Of a stretch of DNA of 64,000 bases, positions 1-10,299 are shown piece after piece (the first letter of the stretch is position 1; every line of letters begins with the position of its first letter). This DNA comes from Mycolicibacterium aubagnense (lineage in GTDB: Bacteria; Actinomycetota; Actinomycetes; Mycobacteriales; Mycobacteriaceae). Both the position numbers and the translations under genes were made by a program. The stretch is taken from assembly GCF_010730955.1 (NCBI RefSeq), contig NZ_AP022577.1, forward strand, positions 1-64,000, read 5' to 3'. The notes beneath the pieces were generated by a model that saw nothing but the letters and a program-made list of their open reading frames with translations, did not search any database and had not been told where the DNA came from.

Positions 1-788
1 CGGCGCGGATTGATTCCACGGCGCGTGCGGTCGTGTCGAGTGGATTTCGTCGACGGCGTCGCGGAACGCCGAATCGAGCCGATCGCGGGGCTGCGGCAGG
101 CTGAGGGGAAGTTCTAGGCTGATCCGTCCGGGAGGAGGCCAGCACCAGGATTCGGTCGCACATGAGTACCGCTTCTTCGATGTTGTGGGTGACCATCAGC
201 ACCGACTTGGTTGGCGGTTGACGGCTGGACCATAGATCGAGGAAGTCGGTGCGCAGGGTTTCGGCGGTCAGCACGTCCAGCGCGGAAAACGGTTCGTCCA
301 TCAGCAAAATGATGGGCTCGATGACGGTGGCCCGGGCGAAGCCGACTCGCTGACGCATCCCGCCAGACAGTTCGCGTGGGTAGGCGTGTTCGAAGCCTTG
401 CAGCCCAATGTTATTGATGGCTTTGGTGGCCCGCCGGTTGGCATTCTCCGGGTCGACGCCGAGGGCGTCGAGACCGGCTTCGACATTTTGCTGCACGGTC
501 AGCCACGGAAACAACGCGAATGTCTGAAACACCATGGCCATGCCGTCGGGTGGCCGTGTCACGGGTTGTCCGAGATAGGTCACCTGCCCGCGGGTGGGTT
601 TCATCAGGCCATCGGCGATACGCAGCAGTGGATTTGCCGGAACCGGAGCGGCCGAGCAGTCCAAGGATCTCGCCGTCGTGCAGGGTGAGGTTGATGTCCT
701 CGAGCACCGTCAGCGGATTGTCGGCGCCCGTCGCGAAGGTCATGCTGACGTTCTCAAGCTGCACTGGCTCTGTGTTGTGCTCGTCCAC
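1..788 (-). pseudogene. ABC importer ATP-binding subunit (nitrate/sulfonate/taurine type), frameshifted, runs off the window
   Basis: Read on the minus strand from ATG at 788. The N-terminus is a normal ABC ATPase with Walker A GRSGSGKST. Just after it (about 625-635) the frame breaks by roughly two missing bases. In the next frame the expected order continues: Q-loop FQTF, signature LSGGMRQRV, Walker B ILLMDEP, switch region MVTHNIEEA. A second break near 140 precedes a family-like tail (AFRDAVDEIHST). The family powers uptake of small anions or sulfonates by the adjacent permease. The substrate cannot be told, and no binding protein is in the window. It starts 12 bp after the permease stop, so the two form one operon. 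All motifs are present in order, so the gene was functional or the breaks are sequencing errors. Confidence 0.8.
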
Positions 789-800
789 CGTGAATTCCTT

Positions 801-2464
801 CTAATCCAGCCTGGTGCGGCGTTCGGCGAGCGTAGAGCGGCCGCCAAAGGCCCGGTTCATGGCGATGACCATCACCGACATCACTGCCACGCCCAAGACG
901 ATGCGGGAAGTCGCCTCGGTAGGTGTTGTCGGCGATGTAGGCGCCCAGGCCGGAGCCGTTGAGCTTGGTCGAACCCAGCTGACGATTTCGGCGACGATGC
1001 TGGCATTCCAGGCCTCGCCGGAGGCGGTGATCGCGCCGGTGACGTAGAAGGGGAACACGCCGGGCAGCATGACGTCGCGCCACCAACGCCAGCCGTGGAT
1101 GTGGAAACTGGATGCCGCCTCGGAAGTCGGTGGGAAATGCGGTCGCGCCGGCGATCACGTTGAACAAGATGTACCACTGCGCGCCGAGGATCATCAACGG
1201 GCTCAACCAGATTCGCGGATCGGCATGGAAGTTCACGATCAGGAACACCACGACCGGGAACAGCAGATTCGCGGGGAACGCGGCCAGGAACTGCGCCACT
1301 GGACTTTTCGGCGAGAGTGGGTCGCAGTCCGACGAACACCCCGATCGGTACCCAGATCAGCGACGCCAACGCGACCAGGACCAGCACGCGCAGCAATGTG
1401 AGGCCCCCGTTGGATACCGCAGTCTGCACGTCGCGCCAGTGCAGCGCGGATGCCTCGTGGCGGACTAATACCGCCGCAGCCCAGCCCACCACGGCGGCGA
1501 TCAGGGCGAACCAGACCATGTCGACCAGTCGGCGCGTACGGGAGCCCAGCGCAGGGCGCGGCAGGTTCACCGGCGGATTCAGTCGCATCCGGCCGGCCCG
1601 ATTTAGCCGCGCCCAGCGGCGCCACTGCCGCGCGCAGGTGCGATGCGCGAGTGAACAGGCTGTAGACGACACTACGGGGAAAGACTTGCGCCGCAGCCTG
1701 CTCGTAGCGAAACCTTCCGCCCACACCACCATCGGCCGAAACAGGATCTGGTCGATGAGCAGAATCGTCGCGGTCATCGCCATGATCGCCCACCCCACCG
1801 CACCCAAATTGCGGTTCTGTATCGCCAATGCGACATAGGAGCCGACGCCGGAAGCGACACCTGGACATTGCCCACCGAGATCGCTTCGGCGGCCACGACG
1901 AAGAACCAGCCGCCCGACATCGACATCATCATGTTCCACACCAGCCCGGGCACCGCGAACGGTGCTTCCAGCCGCCAAAACCGTTGCCATCCCGAGAATC
2001 GGAAGCCGCGGGCTGCCTCGTCAAGGTCGGTGGGCAGCGTACGCAGCGACTGGTAGAAACTGAACGCCATGTTCCAGGCCTGGCTGGTGAACACCGCGAA
2101 AATGGCGGCCAGCTCCGGCCCCAGGATCCGCCCCGGGAACAGCGATACGAAAACGCGACCGTGAAGGACAGATACCCGAGAATCGGCACCGACTGCAGCA
2201 CATCCAGCAGCGGGATGAGGACCATCTCCGCGCGGCGGCTTTGGCCGCCGCCGTCGCATAGGTCAGTGTGAACAACAACGAGGCGATCATCGCCGTCAAC
2301 ATCCGCAACGTGGTTCGCAGCGCATAGCCCGGCAACGCCGCTGGCGACAGTGAGATTGCCGGTTGATGTGTCATCACGAAGGAACCCGACAACGCATGGG
2401 CGCCGACACCGACCAACGTCAGCGCAAGCAGTAACACCATTGCGGCCGCATCGCGCCAGTTCAT
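801..2464 (-). pseudogene. Fused two-domain ABC permease (nitrate/sulfonate/taurine type), several frameshifts
   Basis: Starts at ATG 2464 (MNWRDAAAMVLLLALT) and ends with a stop at 801. Pieces of one permease appear in successive frames. The first half contains a BPD-type loop near SFYQSLRTLPTDLDEAARGF (about 2000-2090). A second, similar half (about 800-1560) holds WFALIAAVVGWAAAVLV and a second loop. Joined, this is a ~550-residue protein with two permease domains of about six helices each, a fusion known in actinobacterial NitT/TauT-type transporters. At least five breaks lie between 2230 and 900. It precedes the ATPase by 12 bp. The gene is not translatable as written. Family assignment is good, substrate unknown. 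Confidence 0.75.
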
Positions 2465-2578
2465 GCCGCGGTCATGCCCAACCCGGCCAATCAGCACCTC
2501 GACGTGATGCTCCACTTCGCTCCCATTCCGAATCCTGGCCCGACCCCGCAATCCTTGGCCGGGAGGCAGGCCTGCTGG

Positions 2579-2949
2579 TTAAGCCTGTGCGATCCATTCG
2601 CGGGCTACGTCGGCGTCGGCCTCGAAAACGCCCGGTAGGTGCCCGGCCAGAGGAACCCAAACAGCTCGCTGAACTTCGCGATGGGCTTGCCCAGGCGACG
2701 TCGGTGACCACGGCGCAGCGTTCCCAGTCGAAGAAATGGGCGAAGCCGAGCTTCTGATCCTCCCAAATGGCGCCCGGGTCAAAGCCTTCCACGTCAGGGG
2801 CGATCTCAACGTAGATACGCAATTTCTCGACGGCGCAGCCGGTCGTCGAAGTCAGGTATCAGGACCTTCTCGTAATCAGCCCTCGTTACCTGACCGTGGT
2901 ACGCAAACGCTGCGACATTGTCGGGAAAGCCCGTCAGCAGCTCGATCAT
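2579..2949 (-). pseudogene. SpoIIAA-like / STAS-SEC14-type small protein, frameshifted
   Basis: ATG at 2949 gives MIELLTGFPDNVAAFAYHG, typical of the small SpoIIAA-like (STAS/SEC14-like) proteins of about 120 residues. It continues as VTRADYEKVLIPDFDDRL, then after a break near 2815 as IYVEIAPDVEGFDPGAIWED, with another break near 2700 before the end VFEADADVAREWIAQA. These proteins are common in environmental actinobacteria; their role is poorly known, and lipid or membrane binding has been proposed for the fold. It lies directly upstream of the ABC permease on the same strand. Two frameshifts make it non-functional unless they are sequencing errors. Confidence 0.6.
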
Positions 2950-3449
2950 CAATTCCTCCTCGCTGAGCGTCCCGGCGGCCTGCTGCTCGTGGTCCCATGT
3001 TGCGTCCTGCGGACAGGCGCCTGGGATTACGAAACACGAGGTATGGCTTCGGCGTTGAGCGATCTCGGCGTTCGGTGTGAGTTGGTTGTCCACTCGACAC
3101 TGTCGAAGCTGCGGCCGGTCAGGCTAGGGAACAAAGGCCTCACCAACGTCCACGGCCGCGTTATTCCCGTCCCGTTCACTAGTTAGCCACATATTGTTTC
3201 GAATTACGTCACCCGTGTGAAACTGAGGATTGAACAGGGGGCGGATGCGGACGTGCGGGAGCGAATGTGGTTGCGCGGCCGGATTCTGGTCGCTGACTAG
3301 TGGCGCCCGATTGAGGGACTTCGGTCCCTACCGGCGTGTTGCCGCCGCGCAGTGAGATAGCCGTACTGGCACAGACGATCCTCACAGCCGTGTCACGACG
3401 TTTGTGTCACGTCATCGCCTGGCGATGCGCTCACTCAACGGAGGTAGCC
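2950..3449. other. Divergent intergenic region between the ABC/SpoIIAA genes and the Nramp operon
   Basis: No convincing gene in 500 bp. The open frames on both strands lack family signals and ribosome sites. The region must hold the promoters of the leftward SpoIIAA-ABC operon and of the rightward membrane protein-Nramp pair, and it contains the DosR-like palindrome at 3315-3329. Confidence 0.6.
3315..3329. promoter_or_regulatory. DosR-box-like palindrome
   Basis: GGGACTTCGGTCCCT is a near-perfect dyad. It matches the mycobacterial dormancy regulator (DosR/DevR) core GGGACTWWAGTCCC at 12 of 14 positions and fits the looser form GGGACTTNNGNCCCT. It lies 121 bp upstream of the ATG at 3450, within the usual range for DosR sites, and about 365 bp from the leftward gene. 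DosR activates genes in hypoxia and nitric oxide stress, so this suggests hypoxic induction of the first Nramp operon. A simple TTCG-tetraloop hairpin is the alternative, but there is no T-run. Confidence 0.5.
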
Positions 3450-3912
3450 ATGAGCATCACACCGCAGATCGAGCCGAGGACGCGTCTGTTTGCCCGCGTG
3501 CTGGGTCCGTACTCGTGGTTGCGGCACTGACCATGATCAGTCGGACCGCTTCCATGCGTTCGATGATCGATGCGTTCACCGCAGACGCCGTGTGGCCGTG
3601 GGTTGCCGGCGCATTCGTTTTACCGATGGGGCTGGTGGTCATCGCGCTGCACCCGTACTGGCGGGGACCGGCCGCTGCGATCGTTTCGGTGCTGGGCTGG
3701 CTCACCGTCTTCAAGGGAATCGGGCTGATTCCCTCAGACCTACCTGCCCATGGGGCACACGGTCCTCAACGCCGCTCCGTGGTGGCAGATCGTGTCGGTC
3801 TTCGTCGCGCTGGTTGGGTTGTACCTCACTTACGTCGGCTGGGTGCCGGCCCGTAGCCAGACGGCTTCACATCAGTCCGCACGTACCGCACCTGATGCCG
3901 CACGCCGCATGA
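3450..3912 (+). pseudogene. Small membrane protein upstream of Nramp, frameshifted
   Basis: ATG 3450 is preceded by GGAGG seven bases upstream, a strong ribosome site. The reading begins MSITPQIEPRTRLFARVLG, shifts near 3505-3520 into hydrophobic stretches (WPWVAGAFVLPMGLVVIAL; AAAIVSVLGWLTVFKGIG), then shifts again near 3730 into WQIVSVFVALVGLYLTYVGW. Together they give a ~150-residue protein with about four membrane segments. A TGA at 3910-3912 overlaps the Nramp ATG (ATGA), which suggests translational coupling. No known family recognised. Its position suggests an accessory to the transporter, by inference only. Confidence 0.55.
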
Positions 3913-5322
3913 ACCCTGAGCGGGCTCAGCCAGACGTCTCTTCGCCGGCCGCCGACCTCGCCATCGGTCCGACCGATGGTCCTCACGCCGAGAATCCACC
4001 GCCACTGATTGGCCCGGCGGTTGCCCCGCCTGGCGGCCCGCGTACGTCTCTGCGTGCTCGGGCCGTTTCGGCGTGGCGGGTGCTCGGCCCGGGCTTTGTA
4101 ACCGGATCATCCGACGATGATCCGTCCGGCATCCAGACCTACAGCCAGACGGGCGCCCAATTCGGCTATTCCCAGTTATGGGTGGCGGCCTGGACATATC
4201 CGTTCATGGCGGCCATCCAGGAGATTTGCGGCCGGATCGGCATGGTCACCGGCCGCGGCCTGGCGGCGATCTTGCGCGAACACTATTCGCGCAAAGTGCT
4301 TTTCGTCGCGGTATCGCTGCTCATGGTCGCCAACGTCGTCAATGTGGGGGCCGACCTCGGCGCGATGGCGGCCACCGGGCAACTGCTGGTGCACGCCCCA
4401 TTCCTGGCTTGGCTGGCCGTGATCGTGGTGATCTCGCTCGTGCTGCAGGTCTTCGTGCCCTATCCCGCGTACGCCCGATTTTGAAGTACGCGTGTCTGAG
4501 CCTGCTCGCTTATGCCTTGGCGGCCTTCGTCATTCATCATCCGTGGTGGCCCACGGTGGCGGTGAGCGCCTTCGTTCCGCATGTCGAGTGGTCGAGCGAC
4601 TACGTGCTCAACATCGTCGCCGTCCTGGGCACCACGATCACGCCCTACTGCTTCTTCTGGCAGGCCGACCAGGAAGTGGAGGAGGACTACGCCCGCGGTC
4701 GAATGCAGTTCTATGGCAAGGGTGTTCCGGTGCTTCACGACCGGGACATCCGTAACATGCGGACTGACACCGCGGTCGGCATGGGCTTTTCCAACGTGGT
4801 GCAGTTCTTCATCATCCTGACGTGCGCCTCCACCCTTCACCAAGCGGGTGTATTCAATGTTGATACCCCGGATCAGGCCGCCGCCGCGCTGCGGCCGCTG
4901 GCGGGTGATTTCACCTTCTTGCTGTTCGCGATTGGGATCGTCGGGGTCGGGTTTCTCGCGGTACCAACTTTGACGGGTTCGGCGTCCTACGCGCTGTCTG
5001 AGGCGCTGGGCTGGAAAGCGGGGCTCGGATACACCTTCCGCCAGGCCCGTGCTTTCTATGTCGTGATTGCGGTGGCCACGATTGTCGGCGTCGGTCTGAA
5101 TTTCATTGGGATTCCGCCGTTTCGGATGTTGTACTACGCCGCCGCGGTCAATGGTGTGCTGGCGCCACCTTTGATGGCGCTGATCACGTTGGTCGGCAAC
5201 AACCGCTCGATCATGGGTCAGCACGTCAACAACCGGTTCGCCAACATCATGGGCTGGGCGATCGTGGTGATCATGGGTGCGTGTGCGCAGCGCTGCTGGG
5301 GTCACTGCTCACTGGTGCATGA
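3909..5322 (+). pseudogene. Nramp-family divalent-metal transporter (copy 1), frameshifted
   Basis: Starts at ATG 3909 with a Pro/Ala-rich soluble N-terminus of ~55 residues. It then shows the Nramp TM1 region GSSDDDPSGIQTYSQTGA, further helices and the mid-protein block GTTITPYCFFWQ. The frame breaks near 4475, and the rest is read one frame over to about 5270. A second break there gives the natural end ALLGSLLTGA with a stop at 5320-5322. Family members are proton-driven importers of Mn2+/Fe2+ or, in related branches, Mg2+/Al3+. The TM1 motif is DPSGI instead of canonical DPGN, so the metal is uncertain. About 470 residues, 11 helices. Confidence 0.8.
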
Positions 5323-5511
5323 CAACGACAGGTGCGCAGTAAACCCAGGTGACCCTTTGGAGGACCATAGATGCGGGTGGTCCTGGATCAACCTACGTCA
5401 AGGTTCACATGCTGCGCACGTCGTCGTCATCGGCAGACCTATTGTTCCAGTGCAACGGAATCTGCATAACTGGCCAGCCACGGTCGAGGTGTCAAGGCAG
5501 GAGGAGGCGCA

Positions 5512-5655
5512 GTGACAGCGATCAGCACAGTCGCCGCGGTTCTCGCGTTGCCCGCCTACACCGATAGGCAGGCGGATATCGGTACCGCCGTGCTCGTCGG
5601 CCTGTGGGTAGTACTTGCGGTGGCGCTCGGCGTGCGATGGTGGCGGCGACGGTGA
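5512..5655 (+). CDS. 47-residue single-pass membrane protein
   Basis: GTG 5512 follows the strong ribosome site GGAGGAGG nine bases upstream. The 47-codon product has one clear membrane helix (about residues 24-41: AVLVGLWVVLAVALGV) followed by a basic WWRRR tail, so the C-terminus should be cytoplasmic. Position between an Nramp gene and an Mg2+ riboswitch suggests a small regulator or subunit of a transporter, by analogy only. No homologue recognised. The 190 bp between the Nramp stop and this gene hold only a short Arg/Cys-rich open frame at 5371 that I do not support. Confidence 0.55.
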   Translation: MTAISTVAAVLALPAYTDRQADIGTAVLVGLWVVLAVALGVRWWRRR

Positions 5656-5740
5656 TCGTGGGGTGGGTGCGGATCGAATGCGAGCACCCGGCCTGTCTTC
5701 GCGTCAGCTGTTCGACATCTGCGAATCCGCTGTGTTCCGT

Positions 5741-5769
5741 TTGACTTCCATCCGGGCCGGGTTCATCAT
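5741..5769 (+). promoter_or_regulatory. Candidate promoter of the M-box leader
   Basis: TTGACT at 5741-5746 is a good -35 element. Seventeen bases later comes CATCAT at 5764-5769, a weak -10. Transcription would then begin about 5776, five bases before the first paired base of the riboswitch at 5781. That fit with the aptamer's 5' end is the main support. Confidence 0.35.
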
Positions 5770-5780
5770 TGACCGCGGTC

Positions 5781-5949
5781 AGCACCTTGCTAGGTGAGGC
5801 TCCTACGTGAACACAGGCCACTGATCTGACGACGTCGAGAGACGCCCAAGATCAGGACAGGTCTTCCCGGATTAAGGGATGACCCAAAGTGGCTCCCCGC
5901 GAGAGCGGGGTACGTCGCGTAGTGCCGAAGCCCTGACGAGAGGGGTGCT
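5781..5949 (+). ncRNA. M-box (ykoK leader) magnesium riboswitch
   Basis: Conserved M-box blocks occur in order: TAGGTGAGGCTCCTAC at 5791-5806, ACACAGGCCACTG, GACGCCCAAGATCAGGACA near 5851, ATTAAGGGATGACCCAAAGTGG ending at 5892, GTAGTGCCGAAGCCCTGACGAG ending at 5940. The ends pair (AGCACC 5781-5786 with GGTGCT 5944-5949) to form P1. Known M-boxes fold around several Mg2+ ions and switch off downstream Mg2+ transport genes when Mg2+ is plentiful; mycobacteria carry them. Here it precedes a transporter operon running from 6267 to at least 9754. A covariance-model search with the Rfam ykoK model would settle it. Confidence 0.93.
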
Positions 5950-5976
5950 CCGCCGGCTTTTCGCGCTGGCGGTTTC
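5950..5976 (+). terminator. Terminator-like hairpin of the riboswitch expression platform
   Basis: CCGCCGGC (5951-5958) can pair with GCTGGCGG (about 5966-5973) around a short loop, followed by TTTCT. It lies directly after P1 of the M-box, where a Mg2+-controlled intrinsic terminator is expected. The T-run is short, as is usual in high-G+C bacteria. Confidence 0.6.
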
Positions 5977-6057
5977 TCCCTCCCGTTGTGCGTGGTGCTG
6001 TGGATACTGCAGGCGCCCCCGCGCGCCGCGGCCGTGAAGGAGGTGACGGACAACCCG

Positions 6058-6135
6058 ATGAGTCCCAGTGATAGTCCCTATCCCCATCTGAACCTCATGT
6101 TGTTTCCGACCTCGCCGCGGCGTAACAGCCGCTGA
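6058..6135 (+). CDS. 25-codon leader ORF downstream of the M-box
   Basis: AAGGAGGTGA at 6037-6046 matches the anti-Shine-Dalgarno almost perfectly, and ATG 6058 follows. The product begins MSPSDSPYPHLNLM and ends RRNSR, with three prolines in the first nine residues and one Asp. Short Pro- or acid-rich leader peptides are known to sense proline, Mg2+ or ribosome stability upstream of Mg2+ transporter genes (mgtL in Salmonella). Such a role here is inference. A very strong ribosome site on a tiny Pro-rich ORF inside a riboswitch leader is hard to explain otherwise. From 6136 to 6266 I see no gene. Confidence 0.5.
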   Translation: MSPSDSPYPHLNLMLFPTSPRRNSR

Positions 6136-6266
6136 ATCACCGCCTGTTTCTAGCACCACTGCATGGCGCCGGGCCGCATCCGTTGCGGTACCGCCCAGTT
6201 GTAGTGCACAGCAATGTGATTCGGCGAATGCACGTCGCGGTCTGCGCCCCTGCAAGGAGCCCTGCA

Positions 6267-6762
6267 ATGGCCATCGCCCCGACCTACAGCACCGGAGGCG
6301 TTCCTGCGGATCGTCACCGCCGTATTTTCGGGTTCACCGACCTATGGATAATCGGCTGCGCTGCCCTGCGCCGGTTCGTTAATCGGCGTCGCCTCACTGC
6401 CCAAGAACAGGCCAACCTGGCCCGCGTGTACGCCGGCAGCCGACCGGCGGTGTTCACCGCCTCGTTGGGTGGGCACTGCTTTTCGGCCGGGCGCTGGTGA
6501 ACCGGTGCCGGCCACTGACCCGAATCCGGGCCACCACCGTGGCCCGGTTCGAGGCCGAGCCTGCGGATGCGCACCGCCCGGGCGATGCTCGCGGCCGGGA
6601 AACACCCCACCGCGGTCGCCGAGTCTTGTGCGGTGCCGTTGGCGCTGGTCGAGCTGATCCGCGATGAGCTGGCCGCCGTTCACCCTGAATTCGCTCTCTG
6701 TCCTTACGATCCGCCTGTTCCCGCCGCCGGCGCGGCACACCGAACCCAAGGAGTACCCGTGA
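6267..6762 (+). pseudogene. Unknown protein heading the M-box operon, frameshifted
   Basis: ATG 6267 follows AAGGAG at 6254. The N-terminal ~75 residues (MAIAPTYSTGGVPADRHRR, then LTAQEQANLARVYAGSRPA) are in one frame. After breaks near 6475 and 6560 the reading continues through ARAMLAAGKHPTAVAESCAV and LVELIRDELAAVHPEFALC. A TGA at 6760-6762 overlaps the next gene's GTG by two bases. The second part looks helical, possibly a helix-turn-helix, but no family is recognised. It is the first gene after the riboswitch leader, so it should share Mg2+ control. Confidence 0.5.
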
Positions 6763-8081
6763 ACCACAACACCCCACGCGACGACCATGCCGGCACCGGC
6801 GGCGCGCCGGTCATCCACCTGTCCGAACTGCTGAAGGCGCCGGTGGTATCTCGCTCGGGTGAGCCGGTCGGCAAAGTGGAGGACGTCATCGTCCGCCTCG
6901 GCAGTAGCGAGGAATACCCGGCGGTGACCGGCTTGGTGGTCGGTGTCGGTGGCCGACAGGTGTTCGTGTCCGCCGACATCGTGCGGTCGCTTTCCGAGCA
7001 CCAGGTGGATCTGACCAAGAACAAGGTCGACCTGCGCACGTTCGGTCGGCGCGACGGCGAATACCTGCTCAAAGCCGACGTGCTCGATCACCGGTTCATC
7101 GATGTGCCGAACGCAGAACTGCTGCGCGCCTACGACATTGAGCTCGAAGACACCGGCGCCGGCTGGGTGCTGGCGCGCTTGGATACTCGCCGCCCGGCCC
7201 GATTCTTCGGTCTGATCAAGTCTCACGGCGGGCACGCGGCGCGAGACTGGAAAGCGTTCGAGCCGATGATCGGCCACGACCAATCGATGCTCGTGCGCCG
7301 TGTTCAGGGCCGGGTGCACACCCTCAAGCCGGCGCAAATTGCCGATCTGCTCGAAGACGCGACCGCGGCTGAAGGCGGCGAGATTCTGGAGCGGGTGCGC
7401 TCCAATCCCGAGCTGGAAGCCGATGTGTTCGAAGAACTCGATCCCGAGAAAGCGAGCAAGCTGTTCGATGACATGCCCGACACCGAGGTCGCTGGGGTGC
7501 TCGGGCGGATGCGTGCCGATGACGCCGCCGACGCGGTGTCCGATCTGCGCCAGTCGCGGCGCCGCAGGGTGCTGGACCTACTGCCAGCGGCGCAGCGCAC
7601 CAAGGTCGTCACGTTGATGGGTTTCAACCCCGATTCCGCGGGCGGTTTGATGAACATCGATATCGCCACATGCCCGTTGGAAAGCACTGCCGCACAGGCG
7701 CTGTCGGTGATCGCCGAGGCCCGCACCCTGCAGCCTGAAGCGCTGCTCAAGATGCATGTGCTGGGAGCCGACGGCCAGCTTGCGGGGGTGGTGTCGGTGA
7801 TCGTGCTGCTACAGGCCGATCCCGGCGCCGACGTCACCGCGCTGATGGACACCGACCCAGTGCGGGTCGGTCCGGATGCCGACCTGACCGACATCGCGTT
7901 GCTGATGTCGGACTTCAACCTGGCCACCGTGCCGGTGGTCGACGAGGGCGACCACGTCCTGGGCGTGGTGACCTACGACGACGTTCTGGAAGCACTCATC
8001 CCCGAAGACTGGCGCCGCCGCGAACCCGCGCCCCGGCCCATCCGCGACATCGGCACCACCGGTAACGGAGCGCAGTCATGA
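6759..8081 (+). CDS. Soluble MgtE-type regulatory protein: PRC-barrel, MgtE N domain and CBS pair, without the channel domain
   Basis: GTG 6759 with AAGGAG seven bases upstream, overlapping the previous stop. The 440-residue product has a PRC-barrel-like start (about residues 15-100, VVSRSGEPVGKVEDV), an MgtE N-terminal superhelix (about 175-295, with ILERVRSNPELEADVFEELD and ADAVSDLRQS), then two CBS motifs (about 300-425) ending near VVTYDDVLEALIPED. In true MgtE channels these cytoplasmic parts sense Mg2+ and gate a five-helix pore. Here the pore is absent and the gene is coupled by ATGATGA to an Nramp-like transporter. I infer a separate Mg2+-sensing subunit. The reading frame is intact, unlike its neighbours. 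Confidence 0.85.
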   Translation: MNHNTPRDDHAGTGGAPVIHLSELLKAPVVSRSGEPVGKVEDVIVRLGSSEEYPAVTGLVVGVGGRQVFVSADIVRSLSEHQVDLTKNKVDLRTFGRRDGEYLLKADVLDHRFIDVPNAELLRAYDIELEDTGAGWVLARLDTRRPARFFGLIKSHGGHAARDWKAFEPMIGHDQSMLVRRVQGRVHTLKPAQIADLLEDATAAEGGEILERVRSNPELEADVFEELDPEKASKLFDDMPDTEVAGVLGRMRADDAADAVSDLRQSRRRRVLDLLPAAQRTKVVTLMGFNPDSAGGLMNIDIATCPLESTAAQALSVIAEARTLQPEALLKMHVLGADGQLAGVVSVIVLLQADPGADVTALMDTDPVRVGPDADLTDIALLMSDFNLATVPVVDEGDHVLGVVTYDDVLEALIPEDWRRREPAPRPIRDIGTTGNGAQS

Positions 8082-9754
8082 TGACCAACAACACCCCCAC
8101 CGCAGCCGGACAGCCATCAGGTGCGGCCAGCCCGGCACCGGCCGGGCCACCGAAATCACCACCACCGAGCGCGGTGCTGGACTCGGCACATCTCGGTGAC
8201 ATCGAGGGCGCGTTCGGCAAGATCAGTATCAGCGACCCCGACACCGGCTCCACCCTGAAAACCCGGCTGCTGACCTTGGCGGCCATCCTGGGTCCCGGCA
8301 TCATCGTCATGGTCGGCGACAACGACGCCGGCGGCGTGGCCACCTACGCCCAGGCGGGACAGACCTACGGCTACAGCCTGCTGTGGACCCTGTTGCTCTT
8401 GATCCCGGTCCTGATCGTCAACCAGGAGATGGTGGTCCGCCTCGGCGCGGTCACCGGTGTCGGCCACGCCCGACTCATCAACGAGCGTTTCGGCCGCGGC
8501 TGGGGATGGTTCTCCGTCGGTGACCTATTCCTGTTGAACTTCCTGACCTTGGTCACCGAGTTCATCGGTATCGCCTTGGCGGCGGACTACTTCAACGTGT
8601 CCAAATACATCGTGGTCCCCACCGCCGCGGTCGCGTTGATCGCGATTATGGCCAGCGGCAGCTTCCGCCGGTGGGAACGGGCCATGTTCGTGTTCATCGC
8701 CATCACCCTGCTGCAACTACCCATGCTGCTGATGGCCCACCCACAGTGGGGCCATGCCGCGAAATCGTTTGTAGTACCAAGCATTTCCGGTGGCATCACC
8801 TCCGATGCGGTGTTGTTGATCATCGCGATCGTGGGTACCACCGTGGCCCCCTGGCAGCTGTTCTTTCAGCAGTCCAACATCGTCGACAAGCGCATCACCC
8901 CGCGGTTCATCGGCTACGAACGCGCCGACACCGTGATCGGCGCCTTCGTCGTCATCATCGGCGCCGCGGCATTGGTGATGGTCGGCGACTTCGCCGCGCA
9001 CGTATCCGGCAAGACCGACTTCGTCGACGCCGGCGATATCGCGCACCTGCTCGGCGCACACAGCCACGCGCTCGGCTCGATCTTCGCGATCGTTCTACTC
9101 GACGCATCCATCGTCGGCGCAGCGGCCGTCACATTGGCCAGCAGCTACGCGTTCGGCGACGTCTTCGGCATGAAGCACTCCCTGCACCGCGGGTTCAAAG
9201 ATGCCAAAGCGTTCTACGTGTCCTACTGCACCATGATCGCCCTGGCCGCCGCGATCGTGCTCATCCCCGGCGCGCCGCTGGGGCTGATCACCACCGCGGT
9301 ACAAGCCTTGGCGGTTGTTGCTACCCAGCGCCACCGTGTTCCTGCTGTTGCTGTGTAACGATCGGGAAGTGTTGGGGCCCTGGGTGAACCGGCCCTGGCT
9401 TAACGCCGTGGCCGGTGTCATGGGGTGTTGCTGTCGTCGATCCTGATGGCCACCACCATGTTCAAAGACCTCAACGTCATCGCCGTCACCGAATATCTCG
9501 CCGGCGGCCTCGTCGTCGGCGCCGGGATTGGCTTCGTCGCACTGCGATTGATGTCCCGCCGCCAACCTGCGGCCACCGTAAAGCCGGTGGACGAACTGGA
9601 CCGCGACACCTGGCGGATGCCGCCGCTAGCGCTGCTGGAACCAGTCCAGTGGAACGCGGGCACCCGTCTTGGCATGATCGCCCTGCGCAGCTACCTCGTT
9701 GTCGGGGCAATCTTGTTGGTGGTCAAGGCAATCCAGATCAGCCACGGAGGCTAA
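8078..9754 (+). pseudogene. Nramp-family transporter (copy 2) coupled to the MgtE-type protein, two frameshifts near the C-terminus
   Basis: ATG 8078 overlaps the upstream TGA. About 415 residues are in frame. They comprise a Pro/Ala-rich N-terminus, TM1 with GDNDAGGVATYAQAGQTYG, TM6 region GTTVAPWQLFFQQSNIVDKR, and later helices to VQALA. Breaks near 9315 and 9420 separate the last helices, which resume as ILMATTMFKDLNVIAVTEYL and end at 9754. TM1 has DNDAGG where classical Nramps have DPGN, so the metal-binding residues differ. Together with the M-box and the MgtE-type partner this suggests Mg2+ rather than Mn2+ or Fe2+, by inference. If the two breaks are sequencing errors the protein is ~555 residues. 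Confidence 0.82.
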
Positions 9755-9775
9755 CGACGAGAGAACACTGGTCTG

Positions 9776-10232
9776 ATGGCTAGGACTACGGTCCCGGGCG
9801 GTCGGCCGGGTACGTGCCTGGATCAGTGTCATCGCGGCGGTGGCACTGGTCCCGTGGATCCTCTACCTCGGAGGAACACTTCCGCAGGACTACGCCGCGG
9901 CCCACTGGCGCGCCACCTGGATCGGATTCGATGTGTTGTTGGTGCTGTTCCTGTTCGCCACGGCAGTCCTGGGCTTCCTGCGCAGCCCGCTGCTGACCGT
10001 CGTGGCGTTCACCACCGGGGTGCTGCTGCTGTGCGATGCATGGTTCGACGTGATGACCGCACAGCACGGCGATCAGCTCACCTCAGTCATCAGCGCCGTG
10101 TGCGGCGAACTGCCACTCGCAGTGCTGCTGATCGGCGGCACGCTGCGCATCGTCCGACTCAACGAACCGCCATTCTCCCGCCGAATGCTGCTGCGCGAAT
10201 TGGTCACCGGCCAACCACACGACCACCGGTAG
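9776..10232 (+). pseudogene. Four-helix membrane protein of unknown function, one frameshift
   Basis: ATG 9776 (MARTTVP), then a one-base shift near 9795 joins RAVGRVRAWISVIAAVALVP and the rest to a stop at 10232, ~152 residues. Hydrophobic helices: WISVIAAVALVPWILYL, WIGFDVLLVLFLFATAVLGF, LLTVVAFTTGVLLLC and LPLAVLLIGGTLRIV. It follows the second Nramp gene by 21 bp and precedes mgtC by 67 bp on the same strand. No family recognised. An alternative start at GTG/ATG near 9840 would avoid the shift but lose the first helix. Confidence 0.5.
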
Positions 10233-10299
10233 CGAACCCAACCGATCAGCCACGACTCGTCGACGATCCCATCACGACACGAAACCTCAGGAGAACATC